From NCBI GenBank assembly GCA_002482865.1, contig DLGU01000179.1, positions 1-10,313 of the forward strand: a stretch of DNA of 10,313 bases, in the 5' to 3' direction. Source of the stretch: Porphyrobacter sp. UBA7686. Lineage in GTDB: Bacteria > Pseudomonadota > Alphaproteobacteria > Sphingomonadales > Sphingomonadaceae. The notes under the pieces are model-generated. The model saw nothing but the letters and a program-made list of their open reading frames with translations, was not told the DNA's origin and did not search any database. Shown here piece after piece: positions 1 to 5,568 of this stretch. How positions within the stretch are numbered: the first letter of the stretch is position 1; the number at the start of each line of letters is the position of its first letter. The position numbers and the translations under genes are program-made.

Positions 1-279
1 GTACATGCCGATCAGCTGACGCAGAAAGCTGACGGGCAGCATTTGCTCGCCATTGGCTTCTTCGTCCATGATGATCTGCGTCAGGATCGCATGGGTGATG
101 TCGTCGCCGGACTTTGCATCGAGCACCTGGAAATCGACATTCTCGCGCACCATCCGGGCGAGATCTTCCAGCGTGATGTAACTTGACGAGGCCGTGTTGT
201 AGAGCCGCCGATTGGCGTACTTCTTGATGATAATCGCATCGCCGACTTCGCCCGATGCTGCTTTTGCCCTGCCGACCAT
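1..279 (-). CDS. phaR: Polyhydroxyalkanoate synthesis regulator PhaR, N-terminal part (cut by window edge)
   Basis: Only the first 93 residues are visible; the gene runs off the left edge. PhaR is a DNA-binding regulator of polyhydroxyalkanoate storage. It represses phasin genes and often itself, and it also binds the polymer, so it leaves DNA when granules form. Residues 16-40 carry the hallmark of the family's N-terminal DNA-binding domain, IIIKKYANRRLYNTASSSY followed by ITLEDL. The next block (VDFQVLDAKSGDDITHAIL, then a run starting TQIIMDEE) matches the start of the PHB-accumulation regulatory domain, and the visible part ends at LRQLIGMY. I chose the ATG at 277-279 because the frame upstream has no other start codon before an in-frame TAA. 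Only a weak GGGA lies about 12 bases upstream. The gene follows alr on the same strand after 85 bases, enough for its own promoter. No phaC or phasin gene is in view. Confidence 0.93.
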   Translation of the reverse strand, partial: MVGRAKAASGEVGDAIIIKKYANRRLYNTASSSYITLEDLARMVRENVDFQVLDAKSGDDITHAILTQIIMDEEANGEQMLPVSFLRQLIGMY

Positions 280-326
280 TGTGTTTTTGATCCCGTTGGA
301 TGACGCGTACGAGGCCTCTTAGCACC

Positions 327-344
327 TGCACAAGCTGCGGTGCA
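327..344. promoter_or_regulatory. Inverted repeat upstream of phaR, possible PhaR operator
   Basis: In the 85-base alr-phaR gap there is a perfect 5-base inverted repeat, TGCAC/GTGCA, around an 8-base centre. Overlapping it at 335-345 is CTGC-GGT-GCAA. This is one base from the CTGC-N3-GCAG type of site that I recall being described for PhaR in Rhodobacter and Paracoccus. Autoregulation of phaR is common in those relatives. The repeat lies about 50 bases upstream of the phaR start, a sensible operator position. The functional call is inference. A simple RNA hairpin at the end of the alr transcript is the alternative, but no T-run follows it. Confidence 0.35.
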
Positions 345-364
345 ACACACACCGGTCGGACAGG

Positions 365-1450
365 TTAGCCGCGCCTTAACCGCCCGCCGATCACCGTCAG
401 CATTTCGTAGGGCGACAGCCCGTTTTGCTGCGCAGCATCGGCGATGTTCCAAGGCACGTCGACCCAGTCTCCGGCGGCCAGATCGGGGGCGGCGGTGAGA
501 TCGATCACCACCATGTCCATCGACACCTTGCCAAGGATCGGCAAGCGGCGGCCGTGGTGCGAAAAGGCATTGCCCGGACCGCGCGCGCGCAGGAAGCCGT
601 CGGCATAACCCATCGACACCGTCGCAACCCGCATCGGCGCGGACGCAGTGAAGGTTGCGTTATAGCCGACGCTTTCTCCGGCCGCGAGAGTGCGGGTCTG
701 AAGGATCGCAGCCTGCACCTGCGCCACCGGACGGATCGCAGCGGCGAGTTCAGAACGCGGCGCACCGCCATAGAGCGCGAGGCCTGGGCGGGTAAGGTTG
801 AAAGCATAATCCGCCCCCAGCGCAATCCCCGCGCTGTTGGCGAGGCTGTCGCGGCGGTGGGGGATTGCTCCCAAAACGCCTCGAAACGCCGCCAATTGCC
901 GCGGGTTCATCGCGCTATCCGCTTCATCGGCGCTGGCGAGGTGGCTCATCAGAATGTCGATGTCGAGCGCGGCAATCGCTGCCTCATTCGCCTCGCTGGC
1001 CGCGATGCCGAGCCGGTTGATGCCGGTGTCGACCATCAGGTGACAGCGCCCTCTCCCGCTTGCCGACCAACGCTCCGCTTGCTCCAGCGAATTGATAACC
1101 GGCACCACCCCAACCGCGCGGGCATAGGCGCATTCCGCCTCATTCTGCACGCCATGCAAAACCGCCACCTGCTGCGGTGGGACATGGGCGATCACGGCTT
1201 CAACCTCGCTCCAATGGGCGACGAAGAACGTCGCGCACCCGGCATCGCGTAGCACCGGGACGCAGGTTGCGGCGCCAAGCCCATAGGCATCTGCCTTGAC
1301 CGCCGCCCCCGCCTCCGCCGATCCCGAGAGCGCATCAAGCGCGCGCCAATTGGCGGCGAGCGCACCCCGATCGACGGTCAATCGCAAGCTGGCGGGCGGC
1401 AAAGGCACGCTGCGATCAGCGCGCTCACCGCCCGAGGCCTTGTCAGTCAT
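365..1450 (-). CDS. alr: Alanine racemase (PLP-dependent)
   Basis: It interconverts L- and D-alanine in the cytoplasm using pyridoxal phosphate and supplies D-alanine for peptidoglycan. The 361-residue protein has the normal length for the family. Visible signatures are the PLP-lysine motif AAVKADAYGLGA (Lys52), the DTGINRLG block with the conserved arginine (Arg146), RPGLALYGG (221-229), the second catalytic base in ESVGYNATFTA (Tyr263), and GYADGFLR followed by GKVSMDMVVIDLT in the C-terminal beta domain. The frame stays open upstream to 1543, but that part would lie wholly inside the MFS gene. The ATG at 1450 (MTDKASGG) gives the expected length and an 8-base overlap with the MFS stop, so translational coupling is likely. 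Its Shine-Dalgarno is weak (a GAG about 9 bases upstream). An arginine-rich end (GGRLRRG) closes the protein. I see no second alr; whether this is the biosynthetic Alr or a catabolic DadX copy cannot be settled here, but the radA/cvpA context favours the housekeeping one. Confidence 0.93.
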   Translation of the reverse strand: MTDKASGGERADRSVPLPPASLRLTVDRGALAANWRALDALSGSAEAGAAVKADAYGLGAATCVPVLRDAGCATFFVAHWSEVEAVIAHVPPQQVAVLHGVQNEAECAYARAVGVVPVINSLEQAERWSASGRGRCHLMVDTGINRLGIAASEANEAAIAALDIDILMSHLASADEADSAMNPRQLAAFRGVLGAIPHRRDSLANSAGIALGADYAFNLTRPGLALYGGAPRSELAAAIRPVAQVQAAILQTRTLAAGESVGYNATFTASAPMRVATVSMGYADGFLRARGPGNAFSHHGRRLPILGKVSMDMVVIDLTAAPDLAAGDWVDVPWNIADAAQQNGLSPYEMLTVIGGRLRRG

Positions 1451-3074
1451 CAGCAAAATCTCGCGGCGGGCCGCTCGGAATGCCCCACCATGCCACGACG
1501 AGCCCGAAGGCAACGACCGCCCACGTGTACCACAACCCGGCATAGATATCCCCGGTGCGCGCCACGATCACCCCGGCGATCAGTGGCAGGAACCCGCCCA
1601 GATAGCCCGCGCCGATATGGTAAGGGATCGACATCGAGGAATAGCGGATGCGCGGCGGGAACATCTCGCTCAGCAAGGCCGCGACCGAGCCATAGGTCAG
1701 CGCCGACAGCATCCCCAACGCCAGCAAGACGCCCACGATGCCGACTACGTTGGCAAGTGGCGGCTGCTGCTTGGCGAAATCGAAGCCGTACACCCCCAGC
1801 GCTGCGTGCAGCCCGGCGCGCCGCGCTGCACCATCGGCAAACCATGCCTGATCGATCGCGATCGGATTGCCACCCGCTGTCACGCTCAACGTCTCGCCCG
1901 GCGTCAGGGTGTAAGGCACGCCCGAGGCGGTCAGCGTCTCCAGCATCTTGCCGCAATCGGTCTGATCGCGCTGAAACATCTCGGCAAAGGGATCGGTCTC
2001 GCAGGCCGGGCCGCTGACTACGATCGGTGTGGCTTCCGCCGCCGCGGCCAGCTGCGGGTTGGCAAAGCTCCCCATCAGCCAGAACAGTGGGAACAACAGC
2101 GCGAGGCTCAGCGCCGCACCGATGATGATCGGCTTCTTGCGCCCCACCCGGTCCGACCATTTGCCTATGATCACATAGAAGCTCATCACGATCAGGCCCG
2201 AGACCAGCAGCACCAGCTCCACCGTCAAATCATCGACGTGCATGGGGCCGCGCAGGAAGCTCATCGCCGAGAAGAAGCCGGTGTACCACACCGTCGTCAG
2301 AATGCCGGTGATCCCGAACAGCGCGACGAACAACCGCTTGGGGTTGCCGGGATAGGTCATGCTTTCGATGAAGGGATTGCCCGCAGTCTCACCCGCCGCC
2401 TTCATGGCCTGAAACACTGGGCTTTCCGACAACTTCAATCGCATCCACAGCGAAATGGCGAGAAGGCCGATCGACAGCAGGAACGGCACGCGCCAGCCCC
2501 ATGCGGCAAAGGCCTCCGCAGGGATCAGCGCGCGGCAGGCCAGCACGACAATGATCGACAATACGAAGCCGCCCGCCACGCTCGCCTGAATGAAGCTGGT
2601 GTAGAACCCGCGCTTTTCGGGCGGAGCGTGTTCGGCGACATAAATCGCTGCGCCGCCATATTCGCCGCCCAAAGCGAGGCCTTGCAACACGCGCAGCAAG
2701 ATCACGATGATCGGCGCGGCCATGCCGATGGTGTCCACCGTCGGGATCAGGCCAACCCCTGCCGTGGCGATGCCCATCAGGGTAACGGTCACGAGGAAGG
2801 TATATTTGCGCCCAAGCTTGTCACCAAGGAAGCCGAACAGCACCGCGCCAAGCGGGCGAAAGGCGAAGCCGACCGCGAAGGTTGACCACACCAGCAGCAA
2901 TCCCAGCGTCTCGTTATCCGTGGCGTAGAAGGCATCCTTGAGGATGTAGGCGAGCGTGCCGTAGATGAAGAAATCGTACCATTCGAAGATGGTGCCTGCG
3001 CTCGATGCGCCAATCACCAGCCGGATTTCCTGCTCGCTCGGCTCACGTGCGGCGAGCGCTTCGGCTTCTGCCAT
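1443..3074 (-). CDS. MFS transporter, metabolite:H+ symporter (MHS) family, with large internal insert
   Basis: This 543-residue inner-membrane protein is predicted to import a small metabolite with protons. It is related to ProP, KgtP and ShiA; the substrate cannot be read from the sequence. Family marks are the N-terminal IGASSAGTIFEWYDFFIYG (21-39), the loop 2-3 motif GFLGDKLGRK (81-90), RVLQGLALGGEYGGAA (128-143), and the second-half repeat of the loop motif, GKWSDRVGRKK (304-314). About twelve hydrophobic segments are visible. Residues about 337-440 form a roughly 100-residue hydrophilic insert between two membrane segments of the C-terminal half. It contains two cysteines, Cys358 and Cys374, and probably faces the periplasm. 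Typical MHS members are about 430-500 residues, so the extra length is this insert. The start ATG at 3074 has an AGGGG about 11 bases upstream. The gene lies 49 bases after the scaffold-like gene and overlaps alr by 8 bases. It interrupts what is often an alr-radA-cvpA neighbourhood, so a later insertion is plausible. Confidence 0.88.
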   Translation of the reverse strand: MAEAEALAAREPSEQEIRLVIGASSAGTIFEWYDFFIYGTLAYILKDAFYATDNETLGLLLVWSTFAVGFAFRPLGAVLFGFLGDKLGRKYTFLVTVTLMGIATAGVGLIPTVDTIGMAAPIIVILLRVLQGLALGGEYGGAAIYVAEHAPPEKRGFYTSFIQASVAGGFVLSIIVVLACRALIPAEAFAAWGWRVPFLLSIGLLAISLWMRLKLSESPVFQAMKAAGETAGNPFIESMTYPGNPKRLFVALFGITGILTTVWYTGFFSAMSFLRGPMHVDDLTVELVLLVSGLIVMSFYVIIGKWSDRVGRKKPIIIGAALSLALLFPLFWLMGSFANPQLAAAAEATPIVVSGPACETDPFAEMFQRDQTDCGKMLETLTASGVPYTLTPGETLSVTAGGNPIAIDQAWFADGAARRAGLHAALGVYGFDFAKQQPPLANVVGIVGVLLALGMLSALTYGSVAALLSEMFPPRIRYSSMSIPYHIGAGYLGGFLPLIAGVIVARTGDIYAGLWYTWAVVAFGLVVAWWGIPSGPPRDFADD

Positions 3075-3099
3075 GTCTATTACATCCCCTTTGCCCCTG

Positions 3100-3119
3100 A
3101 CGGGCGACCTCTTGCCCGT
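3100..3119 (-). other. Stem-loop in the leader just upstream of the MFS gene
   Basis: A perfect 6-base inverted repeat, ACGGGC/GCCCGT, encloses an 8-base loop in the 49-base gap between the scaffold-like gene and the MFS gene. In the transcript it would form a GC-rich hairpin a few bases before the AGGGG ribosome site of the MFS gene. No run of U follows, so it is not a standard terminator. It could mark an mRNA processing or stability site that sets different levels for the genes before and after it. The role is inference. Confidence 0.4.
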
Positions 3120-3123
3120 GTCC

Positions 3124-3564
3124 CTAGCCCTGCTTCACGCCGCTTGAAAGCGCCTCGCACGCCGCCTTCCACGGCAATAGCAGCGCGCCGTGCCGTCCGG
3201 GATGGGGAAGCGCGGGTGAGAGCACATCCAGCCCCGGCCAATCAGGCAGGCCGCTCTCGCCCGCCAGCCATGTGGTGAGCGTGGCGGTTGTATCGACAAT
3301 TCTGGCAGGGTCGGCCCCAAGGGCGCTGCGAGCGAGCAACGCAGCGGAGGCCTGGCCGATCGCGCAGGCGCTCACCGTCATCCCGATCTGTCCGACGCGC
3401 CCGTTCTCCGCCAGCGCCAATCCGAGCGCGATCACGCTGCCGCAGCTGCGCGAGCGGGCTTCGGCGCGTAGCGGCAGTGTGTCTTGGAGCGGGAACTCGG
3501 CAAGCTCCGTCGCCAGGCCGAGCAGCGCGGGCGAATAAAGCTTGGCCGCTGGGCGGGCGGTCAT
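3124..3564 (-). CDS. IscU/NifU N-terminal-like iron-sulfur scaffold protein lacking the third cysteine
   Basis: The 146-residue protein resembles the IscU/NifU scaffold fold on which Fe-S clusters are built. The recognisable parts are SRSCGSVIALGLAL (Cys41), MTVSACAIGQASAALL (Cys67) and HPGRHGALLLPWKAA (123-137). Canonical IscU uses three cysteines and an aspartate after the first. Here the first cysteine is followed by Gly-Ser, not Gly-Asp. The region matching the HCS motif reads RHG, so the histidine is kept (His125) and the cysteine is glycine. The only other cysteine, Cys136, is ten residues further on. It may be a divergent alphaproteobacterial scaffold or carrier, or a fold member with another job. 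It starts 5 bases after the cvpA stop with no clear ribosome site, which suggests coupling to cvpA. No iscS or suf gene is in the window. Confidence 0.7.
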   Translation of the reverse strand: MTARPAAKLYSPALLGLATELAEFPLQDTLPLRAEARSRSCGSVIALGLALAENGRVGQIGMTVSACAIGQASAALLARSALGADPARIVDTTATLTTWLAGESGLPDWPGLDVLSPALPHPGRHGALLLPWKAACEALSSGVKQG

Positions 3565-3569
3565 GGCGG

Positions 3570-4115
3570 TCAGCGGGCGGCCCGCTTGGCCGCGGCCTCC
3601 CGTGCTTCGAACTCACTGCGAAGCCGGTCACGCCGTACCGCGATGGCTGGGAGCAGCTGGCGTGAGAAGGCATCGGCGGCGGCATAGGTGCGCGCCTCGG
3701 TCATCCATTGCGGGCGGCCCGTGTAGCCCCAGCTTTCGTCATACCCGGTCACCAGCAAGGCAAAGGCGAAGACCGCCATGAGCGCGCCCTTGACCGCGCC
3801 GAAGCCGAACCCGAGCACGCGGTCAACCGGCCCCAGCACCGCCCCGTCGGACGCCCCGCTGGCAGTGCCGATGATCACTTTCATCGCGGCATAGGGGATC
3901 AGCAGCAGCAGCACGAACGCGAGTAGCGCGTCCCCCGGCTCTACCGGGTAGAGCATCCGCAGCCCCTTGGTCAGATCGGGATGGAGGAAATGCAATGCGA
4001 AGGCCGCCAGCACCCAAGCGGCGAGCGAGAGCACTTCCTGCACCAGCCCGCGCATGAACCCGCCAATGGCAGCGATGACCACGATAATGGCGATGATGAT
4101 GTCGAGACCTGCCAT
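3570..4115 (-). CDS. cvpA: CvpA family inner-membrane protein
   Basis: This is a 181-residue CvpA-family membrane protein. In E. coli CvpA was named for colicin V production, and homologues have been linked to envelope stress; the biochemical role is unclear. Four hydrophobic segments are visible at about 4-20, 27-44, 63-83 and 103-124. The family signature GPVDRVLGFGFGAVKG spans 95-110. The C-terminal tail (from about 160) is charged and ends in an Arg/Ala-rich stretch, likely cytoplasmic. I chose the ATG at 4115 (MAGLDIIIA), which leaves 12 bases after the radA stop. A TTG three codons earlier (4124) is possible but less likely. radA followed by cvpA is a recurrent alphaproteobacterial order, often with purF next; here purF is replaced by a scaffold-like gene. 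Confidence 0.88.
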   Translation of the reverse strand: MAGLDIIIAIIVVIAAIGGFMRGLVQEVLSLAAWVLAAFALHFLHPDLTKGLRMLYPVEPGDALLAFVLLLLIPYAAMKVIIGTASGASDGAVLGPVDRVLGFGFGAVKGALMAVFAFALLVTGYDESWGYTGRPQWMTEARTYAAADAFSRQLLPAIAVRRDRLRSEFEAREAAAKRAAR

Positions 4116-4127
4116 AGGCGGCAATGG

Positions 4128-5495
4128 TTATGCGCTGCCCATCACCTGGTCAACGACGTTCGCCAGTGCGCCAAGCCCGCGGTAGTCGGCGCCAGCGCTG
4201 GCAGTGGCGCCGCCAGCCGGGCCATAGCAGCGGGCAAAGCCAAGCTTGGCCGCTTCGCGCATTCGCAAGGGGGCGTGGGCAACGGGCCGGATCTCACCCG
4301 CCAGACTGACCTCGCCGAACCACGCGGTCTTGTCTGGCAGCGGCCGGTCCGCCAGTGCCGAGACCAGTGCAGCAGCCACGGCAAGGTCGGCCGCAGGGTC
4401 GGTCAGACGGTATCCGCCCGCGATATTGAGATAGACTTCAGCCGACGAGAAGTTCAGCCCGCAGCGCGATTCCAGCACGGCGAGCAGCATCGCCAGCCTT
4501 CCGGAATCCCATCCCACCACTGCGCGCCGCGGGGTCGCGCCGGACTGCAACCGGACGATCAGCGCTTGAATTTCCACGAGAACCGGGCGGGTGCCTTCCA
4601 ATGCCGGGAACACCGCGCTCCCGGCCAGCGGTGTCTCGCGGCCCGACAGGAACAGCAGTGAGGGATTGGCGACTTCTTCCAGCCCTTCGGATGCCATCGC
4701 GAATACGCCGATCTCATCCACCGCGCCGAAGCGGTTCTTGAGCGCGCGCAGGATGCGGTATTGGTGCGAGCGCTCGCCTTCAAAGCTCATCACCACATCG
4801 ACCATATGTTCCAGCACGCGGGGGCCAGCGATGGTTCCGTCCTTGGTGACATGGCCGACAAGCACCACCGCGCAGCCGCTTTCCTTGGCATAGCGGATCA
4901 GTTCGAGCGCGCAGCCGCGCACCTGACTGACGGTGCCGGGAGCGCCTTCAATGGTGTCGGAATGCATGGTCTGGATCGAATCGATCACCAGCAAAGCGGG
5001 CGGCTCGCCATTGCCGAGCGTCGTCAGAATGTCGCGGACGGAGGTTTCCGACGCGAGTCGAATCGGTGCGTCGATCATTCCCATGCGGCTCGCGCGCAGC
5101 CGAACCTGCCCTGCCGCCTCCTCCCCGCTGACATAGACGACATCATTGCCGCCGCGCGCGATCGTCGCAGCGCATTGCAGCAGCAGTGTCGATTTGCCGA
5201 TGCCCGGATCGCCGCCGAGCAGCACCGCGCTCCCCGGCACCAGTCCGCCGCCTAGCGCGCGGTCGAACTCGGCAAGTCCGGTCGACTTTCTGATGGGGAG
5301 CTGCGTCGGCGCATTCAGCGGCTCGAACATCACCGCCCGCCCGCCGCTCGACAGGTCGTGCTTCTGCGAGAACACCGTCGCAGGCACATCCTCCACCAGC
5401 GTGTTCCATTGCCCGCAATCGGCGCATTGCCCCTGCCAGCGCGGAGAGACCGAGCCGCATTCCTGACACACAAAGCGGCGTTTCGATTTTGCCAT
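4128..5495 (-). CDS. radA: DNA repair protein RadA (Sms)
   Basis: RadA is a RecA-related ATPase that helps process recombination intermediates and drives branch migration with RecA. The 455-residue protein is full length. It has an N-terminal zinc finger (Cys10, Cys13, Cys24, Cys27; CQEC and CADC), a Walker A motif GGDPGIGKST (94-103, Lys101), a Walker B LLVIDS (168-173), the RadA-specific KNRFG motif (253-257), and a C-terminal Lon-protease-like domain from about residue 285 (AEVYLNIAGGYRL at 352-364). The frame opens four codons earlier at a TTG, but the ATG at 5495 begins the usual MAKSKRRFVCQECG start. It is the first gene of the leftward cluster and faces a 73-base divergent region with a LexA-type box 18 bases upstream of its start, so DNA-damage control is a credible inference. 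Confidence 0.97.
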   Translation of the reverse strand: MAKSKRRFVCQECGSVSPRWQGQCADCGQWNTLVEDVPATVFSQKHDLSSGGRAVMFEPLNAPTQLPIRKSTGLAEFDRALGGGLVPGSAVLLGGDPGIGKSTLLLQCAATIARGGNDVVYVSGEEAAGQVRLRASRMGMIDAPIRLASETSVRDILTTLGNGEPPALLVIDSIQTMHSDTIEGAPGTVSQVRGCALELIRYAKESGCAVVLVGHVTKDGTIAGPRVLEHMVDVVMSFEGERSHQYRILRALKNRFGAVDEIGVFAMASEGLEEVANPSLLFLSGRETPLAGSAVFPALEGTRPVLVEIQALIVRLQSGATPRRAVVGWDSGRLAMLLAVLESRCGLNFSSAEVYLNIAGGYRLTDPAADLAVAAALVSALADRPLPDKTAWFGEVSLAGEIRPVAHAPLRMREAAKLGFARCYGPAGGATASAGADYRGLGALANVVDQVMGSA

Positions 5496-5503
5496 AGACC
5501 GGC

Positions 5504-5532
5504 GCAATAACGAGAACAGATGACGAACGCAA
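5504..5532 (-). promoter_or_regulatory. Candidate radA promoter
   Basis: On the minus strand TTGCGT (5532-5527) and TATTGC (5509-5504) are separated by 17 bases, a fair sigma-70-type pair. The -10 element keeps only TAT of TATAAT, so this is a weak match. The predicted transcript would start very near the radA ATG at 5495. What supports it is the position of the LexA-type box, which fills most of the spacer. Confidence 0.35.
5514..5528. promoter_or_regulatory. LexA (SOS) box of the alphaproteobacterial type
   Basis: The plus strand reads GAAC-AGATGAC-GAAC, that is GTTC-N7-GTTC on the radA strand. This exact direct repeat is the known LexA operator of alphaproteobacteria such as Rhodobacter, Sinorhizobium and Caulobacter. 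It lies in the divergent spacer, 18 bases before the radA start and 40 bases before the patatin-gene start, inside the candidate radA promoter. Reading both strands by eye I found no other perfect copy in the window; near misses have spacers of 3, 5 or 8. Repression by LexA and induction by DNA damage follow by inference, for radA, the patatin gene or both. Confidence 0.65.
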
Positions 5533-5561
5533 TTGCATTGCTGTGGACTTCGTCGCTACAC
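5533..5561 (+). promoter_or_regulatory. Weak candidate promoter for the patatin-related gene
   Basis: TTGCAT (5533-5538) and CTACAC (5556-5561) are 17 bases apart. The -35 is reasonable and the -10 is poor. The -35 abuts the radA -35 on the opposite strand through the palindrome GCAATTGC (5529-5536), which would give back-to-back promoters. If it is used, transcription would begin almost at the ATG at 5569, in keeping with the absence of a Shine-Dalgarno there (leaderless or nearly so). This is low-confidence inference. Confidence 0.2.
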
Positions 5562-5568
5562 AGTCGCC

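Noticed and set aside
311..318. GAGGCCTC palindrome in the phaR upstream region
   Set aside because: Eight-base palindromes are common in GC-rich DNA, and this one matches no operator I know.
81..452. 123-codon minus-strand frame covering the alr-phaR gap
   Set aside because: It overlaps both alr and phaR in another frame, has an Arg/Thr/Cys-rich composition, and the PhaR frame is far better supported.
1451..1543. Upstream extension of alr by 31 codons
   Set aside because: It lies entirely within the MFS coding sequence and would add a sequence unlike the normal alanine racemase start; the ATG at 1450 fits family length.
1296..2885. 529-codon plus-strand open frame opposite the MFS gene and the start of alr
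   Set aside because: The product is low-complexity, Arg/His/Gln-rich, with no domain, and the opposite strand has clear transporter and racemase motifs.
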